Source: Drosophila miranda (Eukaryota; Arthropoda; Insecta; Diptera; Drosophilidae). From it: DNA of 64,000 nucleotides. Below, piece by piece: positions 1 to 11,961 of this stretch. Both the position numbers and the translations under genes were made by a program. The notes beneath the pieces are model-generated. The model saw only the letters and a program-made list of their open reading frames with translations, was not told the origin of the DNA and made no database searches. The stretch covers positions 5,911,001 through 5,975,000 of the forward strand of contig NW_022881614.1 in assembly GCF_003369915.1 (NCBI RefSeq), written 5' to 3'. The first letter of the stretch is position 1, and each line of letters opens with the position of its first letter.

Positions 1-930
1 CGGCAGGTGGTGCAGGACTTTGAGACGCCTGCTAAGAAGGAGTTTGGGCGCAGCTTGGATGCTGCAGTGAAGCATCACGTGGATCATCTGCACAAGTGTC
101 GTCCGCCGGCCGTCTCCGTGTCCAATGCCTACAAACAGTTTAGGAATCAGGTCACGCAACTGCCGGCAGATGTGCCAGAGGCGGAGGTAAGTCTCTTCTC
201 GTCAGACTCACTCCATCAGTAATGTTGATCCAAATCGTAATCGCAGCTGAAGGAACTGCTCGTCTACTTCATCGACACCTATATGGAGAACCAGATTGGC
301 AAGGCTTCTCAAGCCATAAGCAGTTCTCTGCAGGACAAAATCACCGATGGTGATGTACTGCTCACCTTTGGCTGCTCCTCTCTAATACAGTTCATCTGCG
401 AGGAGGCTAAGCGGCGACAGGTCGCTTTCCGTGTCATTGTGGTCGATTCGCGTCCCACCTGCGAGGGCCAGGGGATGCTGCGGCGCCTACACGCTCACGG
501 AATACCCTGCACCTATGTGCTGATCAATGCCGTGGGCTATGTGATGGCCGAAGCTACCAAGGTGCTACTGGGTGCCCATGCTCTGCTGGCCAACGGCTAT
601 GTGATGGCGCGAACAGGCACTGCTCAGGTGGCCCTCGTGGCTAACGCCCACAATGTCCCCGTTCTGGTCTGCTGTGAGACGCACAAGTTCAGCGAACGAT
701 TCCAGACCGACGCCATTGTCTACAACGAGCTGAGCGATCCCAACGATCTGGTGCGCGACGACAAGTGCTGCCTCAAGAACTGGACAGCCAAGGCCCATCT
801 CACGCCCCTCAACCTGAACTATGACATAACGCCACCAGAGCTGGTCAGCGCCGTGGTCACCGAGGTGGCCATCCTGCCCTGCACCAGTGTTCCCGTCATT
901 TTGCGTATCAAGCCAGAAATTGGCTACTAA
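1..930 (+). CDS. eIF2Bdelta: eIF2B delta subunit, copy 1 (3' part only)
   Basis: 3' part of the gene for the delta subunit of translation initiation factor eIF2B, the cytosolic guanine nucleotide exchange factor for eIF2. The window opens inside an exon. The exon ends at 186 (GAG|GTAAGT), a 60-base intron spans 187-246 (ending CGCAG), and the last exon runs 247-930 to TAA, phase 0. The last exon encodes the Rossmann-like C-terminal domain of the eIF2B alpha/beta/delta family, with [37 protein letters not shown] and [19 protein letters not shown] as recognisable blocks. No break is seen in the visible part. A private change makes His into Tyr just before the FIDTYMENQ motif. AATAAA lies at 961-966. 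The upstream exons are outside the window, so whether this copy is functional cannot be judged. Confidence 0.9.
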
Positions 931-960
931 TCGTCGCTCAGATAAATCCCGCTGCTGTTG

Positions 961-966
961 AATAAA
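961..966 (+). terminator. Poly(A) signal of eIF2B delta copy 1
   Basis: AATAAA 31 bases after the stop codon, followed by a T-rich stretch. The same signal follows the other copies at 5308-5313, 9740-9745 and 14160-14165. Confidence 0.6.
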
Positions 967-1110
967 TATTAATTTTTTTTATTACATTTTGATCAAATCG
1001 ATAAACAATTTTGAATAGTATTTTATGTTCTTCCTTGTTTTTTTGCCAGGCAGGTTAATCCTAGTGGAATATGGTTAATGCGAGGGACCGCAGCTTAGGA
1101 GGGGCGGCGC

Positions 1111-2871
1111 TCCCGACTGCATCCAGCGGTAAGCAGGGGAAGCGAAAAACAGAAATCTTTCTGGCCATATCCTAACTTCGGGTATTTCTTTTTTCTTCTT
1201 CAGGTTCTCATTTTGCACACCAGGCACCGGGCCGGTTGCTAACTGGCTTGTGGATTCTCCTCTGCCAGTGCCAAACCAAATCCCCTCTTGAGATTTCCTG
1301 CTTCCCGTTGTCAGATAAGTGCCGAATCTTCAAACACCAAAAAAAACTTTTTACTTTGTGGATTTTCTTTGCATCCTCAGATCCCTCAGCGCCGTGCTTC
1401 TGTGAGCCAACTCGTCGAGTCCCTCACAGGCCACCGGAACACCGATGGACCCCAGATTGCAAAATACCACTCGAGATCTATCTTCCCTGCTGGATATTTA
1501 TACTTTCTTCGACGTCTGTGTGATTCGCATCCGTACTCTCCCTCTTTGATGGTAGAGCCAGGACTGCGAGTCCACTTCCCTGTCTCAGATTGGGCGCCAT
1601 TATTGTTACGAACCTTTGTTTTCTTCGGGGAAAGGCCGGCTAGCCAGTCATCCCAGGGCTGGGTACTTCCCAAGCCCTCAGGTCGCACAATATACCAACT
1701 AATTGGACATCTCGAACAAATTGAAACAACAAAAGTAACCGACAAAAAAAAACTGCAAACGGACTCTACTCGACAAACAACATTACAGTAACTTCCTTCA
1801 ACACAGACGTGGACCAGGTCGAGGTGTCGATGTTTTTACCCCTGACGTACCCTCCCTACCTGAGATCTGAATGACAACGTTTTGGATCTCCATGCCATGC
1901 TGCCATGTGCAGCAGCCTTACCCTCTCGTTGCTGTGGCTCCTCTTCCCCCCATATGAAACGCTTAGCAATTCATTTTCTTCGTTATAATTTTCACTTCAA
2001 TTTCCTACTTTTGCACGGTATCATCGCTACACTAAGCCTGCCTATTCATACCCCCCTCATCTTATCACTACGGGCGGTTAATAAATAAATAGATAAATAG
2101 AAATAATTAATATAATAAATATAAATAAGTTACATATAGATATAATATGGACGGACTTAAATTAGGGGATTAACATATACATATAAATGGAGACGTCTAA
2201 CAAAAATAAATAATGGGAGTAAATAAGTTGATTGATGATTTTTTTTCTGTCCCTAAATGGGCGAGGGACCCGCTCTACGTGGCCAGGATTGTGTATTCGA
2301 GCCCAGCAAAAAGCAAGCCAGGATGGCGGAGCTGTGACCTATTCCCTACGGATTGGCCAACAAAAAAATTAATTTGGGGTTACTTTATTCCCTTCTCTGG
2401 AGCGGACTCACTCTTATGCTTCTTGGGTCTCTTTCCCGTCCCGCTAGTCCTGGTTCCTGGTCTCTCACTGATCTGGATCCCCTGGAATCACAGATTTATT
2501 TATCTTTTTTTTCAGTGTGATGGCCACTACTCCATCCTCATCCCACTCACTTTTTCTTTCAGAACAAAAAAAATCACTAGATCACTATGCCCGGCGCGCA
2601 TGCTCCTCCGTTGCGGGAATTTCTTTCTCTGAACCCCCTCTTGGCTTAGCTGCTCTGTTTAATGCTCCCGGGCCGCTGGGGTATGGGTGAGTTGGCTTCG
2701 GGACTCCGTTATGGGATGAGATCGGAAATCTTCTCTCATAACGGCTCCGGAGAGCGCGCGGAACTCTCACTCTCCAGGACGCCACTCTTCGCTAACCTTT
2801 TCCCCTTAAATTTTGGCCTTGCCACTCTGTTCAAACTTCTATCCTCCTCACCGCTTCTATGGGGTATCACC
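1111..2871 (-). mobile_element. Spacer with Gypsy-type LTR/PBS remnant (unit 1)
   Basis: No credible gene is present. Read on the minus strand, TGGCGCCCAA at about 1599-1608 looks like a primer-binding site for tRNA-Lys. It is preceded by GTTCGTAACAATAA, as at the end of a Gypsy-superfamily LTR. The interval towards 2871 would then be LTR and the interval down to 1111 truncated leader. An AT-rich stretch with TAAATA-like repeats lies at about 2080-2210. Open frames of up to 167 codons occur but have no recognisable protein features and are treated as chance. The PBS is fairly persuasive, but the LTR limits and family are not established because no second LTR is visible. Confidence 0.35.
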
Positions 2872-2963
2872 TATCGATATCTTCGCATGCAACACCGACT
2901 TTATTTGTAGTAAAATGTAGGATTCAAATTAGGGCTGCGAAACCATCGATGGCACTATCGATA
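2872..2963 (+). promoter_or_regulatory. eIF2B delta promoter with two DRE motifs (copy 2)
   Basis: TATCGATA, the binding site of DREF at fly housekeeping promoters, occurs exactly at 2872-2879 and 2956-2963, with a further ATCGAT at 2945-2950. They lie 220-310 bases before the ATG. A probable 5'UTR intron follows (3030-3156: AAG|GTAAAC ... CTTCTCCAG). The transcription start itself was not located. Confidence 0.6.
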
Positions 2964-3181
2964 ATATGAAATCAGCTGGAGTTTTTGCCATCGTGAGCAA
3001 ATAAATTGAACAATTCCACAAATCGTAAGGTAAACAGAGCCCGGGCCATAAAACCCTCTTTATAGTTAGTTACGAAGCCGGTTAATGAGGAATTGTACCA
3101 TTTGCTAACATCTTTGTGTGTCCTAATAGTGCCGCTACTAAGGGCTTCTTCTCCAGGCTTTCCACTTCCTTTGCTATTTAA

Positions 3182-5277
3182 ATGTCCATGTCTGTCTCCG
3201 TGGAAGCTATCAAAATGATTAAAACGAGCGATCAGGTGTCACAGGTATCAGGCCTTACTCACTTAAACCTTATTAGCTCCGTAGTGCTTGGTTTTGCATG
3301 CCTAATGATTTGATTTAAAATTGTATCCTAGCTTGGTAGTTATCTTAACTAAACACCCCACTCCCACAGACCGAGAGTCAGACGACCAGGGCCAAGCAAA
3401 AGAAACAGAGGCGAAATCGACCCCGAAGCAAACGAAATCGCGTTGAAGATAGCACTACTACTGCTAATACTACTACAGAATCGTCGACTACTGACTCCGC
3501 GCCCACTGAGAGTGCAATGCCAGGGGACAACAGCCAGCAGGATGCAACGCGTGAGCAGGTCATGGCAGAGCGCGAGGCCAAGAAGCAAGCCAAGCAGGCA
3601 AAGAAGAAAAAGGCTACAACACCAGCCACAAAAATCATCAATACAGACGACCATAACTACAAAGCTGACAACCACGACCACAACCACTGCCAGGGTCAAG
3701 CCAGAACCACCTGCAGAAACTGCAGGGCCACCAGCTCCTATTGCCGCAGTCACTTGCACTGCGTCGACAGACACGGAAACTGGGGACAAGACACGCGACC
3801 AGATTAAGGCTGAGCGAGAGGCTAAGAAGGCGGCCAAACAGGCTGAGAAGGCAGCCAAATCCAGTGGAGCCAAGGTTGAGCCCCCAGTGCAGAAGCTGGC
3901 CAACTTAAAAGTGACGGATAAGACTCCAACACCAACCGCAGCTCCATCCTCTGCAGCGAATGACGAAAAGGTAAGGTACAAATATAATTTAAAAACCCCT
4001 CATTCTCTGTCATTCACAGAAGAAACCCGCTCTCAGCAAAGCCGAGCGGCGGGCCCCTCAGGAAGCTCAGAGGGCAGCCAAGGCCCAAGGACAAGGACAA
4101 GTAAAGAAAGCCCAGCCAGCGGTCAAGGCTCCGGGTGCAGCTACGGCGAAAGTCACGGCCACGGTACTCAAGGAACTAAAACGGGAAAGCGTCTCGCCTG
4201 TAAAATCAGCAACGAGTTCTTCACCCAGCAAAAACTCATTAATCACCGCCAAATCAAAGTGCAAAGTAAAGCTGTTCAATCATTTAGTTTGTGCAGAGAA
4301 GGGCGCCAGCCTGTTCATCAACGATCCGCTGGTGCATCCCAGCATGGCTCACCTTGGAGTGCAATATGCTCAGCGCACAGTGGTCGGCTCCAATGCGCGG
4401 TGCATTGCCTTCCTGCATGCCCTGCGGCAGGTGGTGCAGGACTTTGAGACGCCTGCTAAGAAGGAGTTTGGGCGCAGCTTGGATGCTGCAGTGAAGCATC
4501 ACGTGGATCATCTGCACAAGTGTCGTCCGCCGGCCGTCTCCGTGTCCAATGCCTACACTCCATCAGTAATGTTGATCCAAATCGTAATCGCAGCTGAAGG
4601 AACTGCTCGTCCACTTCATCGACACCTATATGGAGAACCAGATTGGCAAGGCTTCTCAAGCCATAAGCAGTTCTCTGCAGGACAAAATCACCGATGGTGA
4701 TGTACTGCTCACCTTTGGCTGCTCCTCACTAATACAGTTCATCTGCGAGGAGGCTAAGCGGCGACAGGTCGCTTTCCGTGTCATTGTGGTCGATTCGCGT
4801 CCCACCTGCGAGGGCCAGGGGATGCTGCGGCGCCTACACGCTCACGGAATACCCTGCACCTATGTGCTGATCAATGCCGTGGGCTATGTGATGGCCGAAG
4901 CTACCAAGGTGCTACTGGGTGCCCATGCTCTGCTGGCCAACGGCTATGTGATGGCGCGAACAGGCACTGCTCAGGTGGCCCTCGTGGCTAACGCCCACAA
5001 TGTCCCCGTTCTGGTCTGCTGTGAGACGCACAAGTTCAGCGAACGATTCCAGACCGACGCCATTGTCTACAACGAGCTGAGCGATCCCAACGATCTGGTG
5101 CGCGACGACAAGTGCTGCCTCAAGAACTGGACAGCCAAGGCCCATCTCACGCCCCTCAACCTGAACTATGACATAACGCCACCAGAGCTGGTCAGCGCCG
5201 TGGTCACCGAGGTGGCCATCCTGCCCTGCACCAGTGTTCCCGTCATTTTGCGTATCAAGCCAGAAATTGGCTACTAA
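3182..5277 (+). pseudogene. eIF2Bdelta: eIF2B delta copy 2, broken
   Basis: Full-length duplicate with coding exons at 3182-3244, 3370-3970, 4020-about 4556 and 4594-5277. Two lesions are clear by comparison with copy 3. First, an 8-base deletion near 3640 in the lysine/threonine-rich exon 2 shifts the frame, which then closes at 3807. Second, a 77-base deletion joins GCCTA to CACTCC at about 4556, removing the end of exon 3 and its GTAAGT donor. The intron can no longer be spliced from that donor and reading through stops at 4700. The deletion ends share the dinucleotide CA. The last exon, encoding the conserved C-terminal domain, remains open. A full-length subunit cannot be made, although a transcript could still be produced because the DRE promoter is intact. 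Confidence 0.85.
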
Positions 5278-5457
5278 TCGTCGCTCAGATAAATCCCGCT
5301 GCTGTTGAATAAATATTAATTTTTTTATTACATTTTGATCAAATCGATAAACAATTTTGAATAGTATTTTATGTTCTTCCTTGTTTTTTTGCCAGGCAGG
5401 TTAATCCTAGTGGAATATGGTTAATGCGAAGGACCGCAGCTTAGGAGGGGGCGGCGC

Positions 5458-7218
5458 TCCCGACTGCATCCAGCGGTAAGCAGGGGAAGCGAAAAACAGA
5501 AATCTTTCTGGCCATATCCTAACTTCGGGTATTTCTTTTTTCTTCTTCAGGTTCTCATTTTGCACACCAGGCACCGGGCCGGTTGCTAACTGGCTTGTGG
5601 ATTCTCCTCTGCCAGTGCCAAACCAAATCCCCTCTTGAGATTTCCTGCTTCCCGTTGTCAGATAAGTGCCGAATCTTCAAACACCAAAAAAAACTTTTTA
5701 CTTTGTGGATTTTCTTTGCATCCTCAGATCCCTCAGCGCCGTGCTTCTGTGAGCCAACTCGTCGAGTCCCTCACAGGCCACCGGAACACCGATGGACCCC
5801 AGATTGCAAAATACCACTCGAGATCTATCTTCCCTGCTGGATATTTATACTTTCTTCGACGTCTGTGTGATTCGCATCCGTACTCTCCCTCTTTGATGGT
5901 AGAGCCAGGACTGCGAGTCCACTTCCCTGTCTCAGATTGGGCGCCATTATTGTTACGAACCTTTGTTTTCTTCGGGGAAAGGCCGGCTAGCCAGTCATCC
6001 CAGGGCTGGGTACTTCCCAAGCCCTCAGGTCGCACAATATACCAACTAATTGGACATCTCGAACAAATTGAAACAACAAAAGTAACCGACAAAAAAAAAC
6101 TGCAAACGGACTCTACTCGACAAACAACATTACAGTAACTTCCTTCAACACAGACGTGGACCAGGTCGAGGTGTCGATGTTTTTACCCCTGACGTACCCT
6201 CCCTACCTGAGATCTGAATGACAACGTTTTGGATCTCCATGCCATGCTGCCATGTGCAGCAGCCTTACCCTCTCGTTGCTGTGGCTCCTCTTCCCCCCAT
6301 ATGAAACGCTTAGCAATTCATTTTCTTCGTTATAATTTTCACTTCAATTTCCTACTTTTGCACGGTATCATCGCTACACTAAGCCTGCCTATTCATACCC
6401 CCCTCATCTTATCACTACGGGCGGTTAATAAATAAATAGATAAATAGAAATAATTAATATAATAAATATAAATAAGTTACATATAGATATAATATGGACG
6501 GACTTAAATTAGGGGATTAACATATACATATAAATGGAGACGTCTAACAAAAATAAATAATGGGAGTAAATAAGTTGATTGATGATTTTTTTTCTGTCCC
6601 TAAATGGGCGAGGGACCCGCTCTACGTGGCCAGGATTGTGTATTCGAGCCCAGCAAAAAGCAAGCCAGGATGGCGGAGCTGTGACCTATTCCCTACGGAT
6701 TGGCCAACAAAAAAATTAATTTGGGGTTACTTTATTCCCTTCTCTGGAGCGGACTCACTCTTATGCTTCTTGGGTCTCTTTCCCGTCCCGCTAGTCCTGG
6801 TTCCTGGTCTCTCACTGATCTGGATCCCCTGGAATCACAGATTTATTTATCTTTTTTTTCAGGGTGATGGCCACTACTCCATCCTCATCCCACTCACTTT
6901 TTCTTTCAGAAGAAAAAAAATCACTAGATCACTATGCCCGGCGCGCATGCTCCTCCGTTGCGGGAATTTCTTTCTCTGAACCCCCTCTTGGCTTAGCTGC
7001 TCTGTTTAATGCTCCCGGGCCGCTGGGGTATGGGTGAGTTGGCTTCGGGACTCCGTTATGGGATGAGATCGGAAATCTTCTCTCATAACGGCTCCGGAGA
7101 GCGCGCGGAACTCTCACTCTCCAGGACGCCACTCTTCGCTAACCTTTTCCCCTTAAATTTTGGCCTTGCCACTCTGTTCAAACTTCTATCCTCCTCACCG
7201 CTTCTATGGGGTATCACC
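5458..7218 (-). mobile_element. Spacer with Gypsy-type LTR/PBS remnant (unit 2)
   Basis: Same content as the spacer of unit 1, with the minus-strand TGGCGCCCAA at about 5946-5955. No gene is seen. Confidence 0.35.
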
Positions 7219-7310
7219 TATCGATATCTTCGCATGCAACACCGACTTTATTTGTAGTAAAATGTAGGATTCAAATTAGGGCTGCGAAACCATCGATGGC
7301 ACTATCGATA
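7219..7310 (+). promoter_or_regulatory. eIF2B delta promoter with two DRE motifs (copy 3)
   Basis: TATCGATA at 7219-7226 and 7303-7310, followed by a probable 5'UTR intron at 7377-7503. This is the promoter of the only copy whose coding sequence is open from start to stop. Confidence 0.6.
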
Positions 7311-7528
7311 ATATGAAATCAGCTGGAGTTTTTGCCATCGTGAGCAAATAAATTGAACAATTCCACAAATCGTAAGGTAAACAGAGCCCGGGCCATAAAA
7401 CCCTCTTTATAGTTAGTTACGAAGCCGGTTAATGAGGAATTGTACCATTTGCTAACATCTTTGTGTGTCCTAATAGTGCCGCTACTAAGGGCTTCTTCTC
7501 CAGGCTTTCCACTTCCTTTGCTATTTAA

Positions 7529-9709
7529 ATGTCCATGTCTGTCTCCGTGGAAGCTATCAAAATGATTAAAACGAGCGATCAGGTGTCACAGGTATCAGGC
7601 CTTACTCACTTAAACCTTATTAGCTCCGTAGTGCTTGGTTTTGCATGCCTAATGATTTGATTTAAAATTGTATCCTAGCTTGGTAGTTATCTTAACTAAA
7701 CACCCCACTCCCACAGACCGAGAGTCAGACGACCAGGGCCAAGCAAAAGAAACAGAGGCAAAATCGACCCCGAAGCAAACGAAATCGCGTTGAAGATAGC
7801 ACTACTACTGCTAATACTACTACAGAATCGTCGACTACTGACTCCGCGCCCACTGAGAGTGCAATGCCAGGGGACAACAGCCAGCAGGATGCAACGCGTG
7901 AGCAGGTCATGGCAGAGCGCGAGGCCAAGAAGCAAGCCAAGCAGGCCAAGAAGCACAAGGCTACAACACCAGCCACAAAAATCATCACCGAAGTAGAGCA
8001 GACGACCATAACTACAAAGCTGACAACCACGACCACAACCACTGCCAGGGTCAAGCCAGAACCACCTGCAGAAACTGCAGGGCCACCAGCTCCTATTGCC
8101 GCAGTCACTTGCACTGCGTCGACAGACACGGAAACTGGGGACAAGACACGCGACCAGATTAAGGCTGAGCGAGAGGCTAAGAAGGCGGCCAAACAGGCTG
8201 AGAAGGCAGCCAAATCCAGTGGAGCCAAGGTTGAGCCCGCAGTGCAGAAGCTGGCCAACTTAAAAGTGACGAATAAGACTCCAACACCAACCGCAGCTCC
8301 ATCCTCTGCAGCGAATGACGAAAAGGTAAGGTACAAATATAATTTAAAAACCCCTCATTCTCTGTCATTCACAGAAGAAACCCGCTCTCAGCAAAGCCGA
8401 GCGGCGGGCCCTTCAGGAAGCTCAGAGGGCAGCCAAGGCCCAAGGACAAGGACAAGTAAAGAAAGCCCAGCCAGCGGTCAAGGCTCCGGGTGCAGCTACG
8501 GCGAAAGTCACGGCCACGGTACTCAAGGAACTAAAACGGGAAAGCGTCTCGCCTGTAAAATCAGCAACGAGTTCTTCACCCAGCAAAAACTCATTAATCA
8601 CCGCCAAATCAAAGTGCAAAGTAAAGCTGTTCAATCATTTAGTTTGTGCAGAGAAGGGCGCCAGCCTGTTCATCAACGATCCGCTGGTGCATCCCAGCAT
8701 GGCTCGCCTTGGAGTGCAATATGCTCAGCGCACAGTGGTCGGCTCCAATGCGCGGTGCATTGCCTTCCTGCATGCCCTGCGGCAGGTGGTGCAGGACTTT
8801 GAGACGCCTGCTAAGAAGGAGTTTGGGCGCAGCTTGGATGCTGCAGTGAAGCATCACGTGGATCATCTGCACAAGTGTCGTCCGCCGGCCGTCTCCGTGT
8901 CCAATGCCTACAAACAGTTTAGGAATCAGGTCACGCAACTGCCGGCAGATGTGCCAGAGGCGGAGGTAAGTCTCTTCTCGTCAGACTCACTCCATCAGTA
9001 ATGTTGATCCAAATCGTAATCGCAGCTGAAGGAACTGCTCGTCCACTTCATCGACACCTATATGGAGAACCAGATTGGCAAGGCTGCTCAAGCCATAAGC
9101 AGTTCTCTGCAGGAGAAAATCACCGATGGTGATGTACTGCTCACCTTTGGCTGCTCCTCACTAATACAGTTCATCTGCGAGGAGGCTAAGCGGCGACAGG
9201 TCGCTTTCCGTGTCATTGTGGTCGATTCGCGTCCCACCTGCGAGGGCCAGGGGATGCTGCGGCGCCTACACGCTCACGGAATACCCTGCACGTATGTGCT
9301 GATCAATGCCGTGGGCTATGTGATGGCTGAAGCTACCAAGGTGCTACTGGGTGCCCATGCTCTGCTCGCCAACGGCTATGTGATGTCGCGAACAGGCACT
9401 GCTCAGGTGGCCCTCGTGGCTAACGCCCACAATGTCCCCGTTCTGGTCTGCTGTGAGACGCACAAGTTCAGCGAACGATTCCAGACCGACGCCATTGTCT
9501 ACAACGAGCTGAGCGATCCCAACGATCTGGTGCGCGACGACAAGTGCTGCCTCAAGAACTGGACAGCCAAGGCCCATCTCACGCCCCTCAACCTGAACTA
9601 TGACATAACGCCACCAGAGCTGGTCAGCGCCGTGGTCACCGAGGTGGCCATCCTGCCCTGCACCAGTGTTCCCGTCATTCTGCGTATCAAGCCAGAAATT
9701 GGCTACTAA
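7529..9709 (+). CDS. eIF2Bdelta: eIF2B delta subunit, copy 3, intact
   Basis: Delta subunit of eIF2B, which in the cytosol exchanges GDP for GTP on eIF2; with alpha and beta it forms the regulatory core that senses phosphorylated eIF2. Exons are 7529-7591, 7717-8325, 8375-8965 and 9026-9709, all GT...AG and all phase 0, giving 648 codons plus TAA. The N-terminal part is low-complexity, lysine/alanine-rich and charged (about residues 22-260), with [18 protein letters not shown] repeats, as is usual for this subunit. The C-terminal ~400 residues hold the conserved helical and Rossmann-like domains ([46 protein letters not shown]). The first ATG is chosen because it opens the only frame leading through the 7591/7717 splice; a second in-frame ATG is two codons on. 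AATAAA is at 9740-9745. It is the only complete copy in the window without a break. Confidence 0.92.
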
Positions 9710-9890
9710 TCGTCGCTCAGATAAATCCCGCTGCTGTTGAATAAATATTAATTTTTTTTATTACATTTTGATCAAATCGATAAACAATTTTGAATAGTAT
9801 TTTATGTTCTTCCTTGTTTTTTTGCCAGGCAGGTTAATCCTAGTGGAATATGGTTAATGCGAAGGACCGCAGCTTAGGAGGGGTCGGCGC

Positions 9891-11651
9891 TCCCGACTGC
9901 ATCCAGCGGTAAGCAGGGGAAGCGAAAAACAGAAATCTTTCTGGCCATATCCTAACTTCGGGTATTTCTTTTTTCTTCTTCAGGTTCTCATTTTGCACAC
10001 CAGGCACCGGGCCGGTTACTAACTGGCTTGTGGATTCTCCTCTGCCAGTGCCAAACCAAATCCCCTCTTGAGATTTCCTGCTTCCCGTTGTCAGATAAGT
10101 GCCGAATCTTCAAACACCAAAAAAAACTTTTCACTTTGTGGATTTTCTTTGCATCCTCAGATCCCTCAGCGCCGTGCTTCTGTGAGCCAACTCGTCGAGT
10201 CCCTCACAGGCCACCGGAACACCGATGGACCCCAGATTGCAAAATACCACTCGAGATCTATCTTCCCTGCTGGATATTTATACTTTCTTCGACGTCTGTG
10301 TGATTCGCATCCGTACTCTCCCTCTTTGATGGTAGAGCCAGGACTGCGAGTCCACTTCCCTGTCTCAGATTGGGCGCCATTATTGTTACGAACCTTTGTT
10401 TTCTTCGGGGAAAGGCCGGCTAGCCAGTCATCCCAGGGCTGGGTACTTCCCAAGCCCTCAGGTCGCACAATATACCAACTAATTGGACATCTCGAACAAA
10501 TTGAAACAACAAAAGTAACCGACAAAAAAAAACTGCAAACGGACTCTACTCGACAAACAACATTACAGTAACTTCCTTCAACACAGACGTGGACCAGGTC
10601 GAGGTGTCGATGTTTTTACCCCTGACGTCCCCTCCCTACCTGAGATCTGAATGACAACGTTTTGGATCTCCATGCCATGCTGCCATGTGCAGCAGCCTTA
10701 CCCTCTCGTTGCTGTGGCTCCTCTTCCCCCCCCACGAGACGCTTAGCAATTCATTTTCTTCGTTATAATTTTCACTTCAATTTCCTACTTTTGCACGGTA
10801 TCATCGCTACACTAAGCCTGCCTATTCATACCCCCCTCATCTTATCACTACGGGCGGTTAATAAATAAATAGATAAATAGAAATAATTAATATAATAAAT
10901 ATAAATAAGTTACATATAGATATAATATGGACGGACTTAAATTAGGGGATTAACATATACATATAAATGGAGACGTCTAACAAAAATAAATAATGGGAGT
11001 AAATAAGTTGATTGATGATTTTTTTTCTGTCCCTAAATGGGCGAGGGACCCGCTCTACGTGGCCAGGATTGTGTATTCGAGCCCAGCAAAAAGCAAGCCA
11101 GGATGGCGGAGCTGTGACCTATTCCCTACGGATTGGCCAACAAAAAAATTAATTTGGGGTTACTTTATTCCCTTCTCTGGAGCGGACTCACTCTTATGCT
11201 TCTTGGGTCTCTTTCCCGTCCCGCTAGTCCTGGTTCCTGGTCTCTCACTGATCTGGATCCCCTGGAATCACAGATTTATTTATCTTTTTTTTCAGGGTGA
11301 TGGCCACTACTCCATCCTCATCCCACTCACCTTTTCTTTCAGAACAAAAAAAATCACTAGATCACTATGCCCGGCGCGCATGCTCCTCCGTTGCGGGAAT
11401 TTCTTTCTCTGAACCCCCTCTTGGCTTAGCTGCTCTGTTTAATGCTCCCGGGCCGCTGGGGTATGGGTGAGTTGGCTTCGGGACTCCGTTATGGGATGAG
11501 ATCGGAAATCTTCTCTCATAACGGCTCCGGAGAGCGCGCGGAACTCTCACTCTCCAGGACGCCACTCTTCGCTAACCTTTTCCCCTTAAATTTTGGCCTT
11601 GCCACTCTGTTCAAACTTCTATCCTCCTCACCGCTTCTATGGGGTATCACC
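9891..11651 (-). mobile_element. Spacer with Gypsy-type LTR/PBS remnant (unit 3)
   Basis: Same content as the other spacers, with the minus-strand TGGCGCCCAA at about 10379-10388. Private differences include CCCCCCCCACGAGACGC at about 10725-10741, where units 1 and 2 read CCCCCATATGAAACGC. No gene is seen. Confidence 0.35.
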
Positions 11652-11743
11652 TATCGATATCTTCGCATGCAACACCGACTTTATTTGTAGTAAAATGTAG
11701 GATTCAAATTAGGGCTGCGAAACCATCGATGGCACTATCGATA
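11652..11743 (+). promoter_or_regulatory. eIF2B delta promoter with two DRE motifs (copy 4)
   Basis: TATCGATA at 11652-11659 and 11736-11743, with a probable 5'UTR intron at 11810-11936. Unchanged from the other copies. Confidence 0.6.
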
Positions 11744-11961
11744 ATATGAAATCAGCTGGAGTTTTTGCCATCGTGAGCAAATAAATTGAACAATTCCACA
11801 AATCGTAAGGTAAACAGAGCCCGGGCCATAAAACCCTCTTTATAGTTAGTTACGAAGCCGGTTAATGAGGAATTGTACCATTTGCTAACATCTTTGTGTG
11901 TCCTAATAGTGCCGCTACTAAGGGCTTCTTCTCCAGGCTTTCCACTTCCTTTGCTATTTAA

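Larger units (their letters stand above)
1111..5457 (+). repeat. Tandem unit 1 of the eIF2B delta array
   Basis: 4347-base unit made of a 1.76 kb spacer, promoter, complete gene copy 2 and ~180 bases of 3' flank. The border is seen where the 3' flank ending GGCGGCGC joins TCCCGACTGC at 1110/1111. This unit is shorter than the next two mainly because of a 77-base deletion at the end of exon 3 and an 8-base deletion in exon 2. Confidence 0.9.
5458..9890 (+). repeat. Tandem unit 2 of the eIF2B delta array
   Basis: 4433-base unit containing the spacer (5458-7218) and gene copy 3. It is nearly identical to unit 1 outside the two gene deletions and carries scattered single-base differences. Confidence 0.9.

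Noticed and set aside
1236-2910. Several open frames of 60-170 codons in the eIF2B delta spacer, on both strands
   Set aside because: They overlap each other, have no recognisable motifs and are repeated only because the spacer is repeated. An LTR remnant explains the region better.
3349-3981. Long minus-strand open frame of 210 codons opposite eIF2B delta exon 2
   Set aside because: It is the shadow of the ACA/AAG-rich coding strand and runs across a real intron border.
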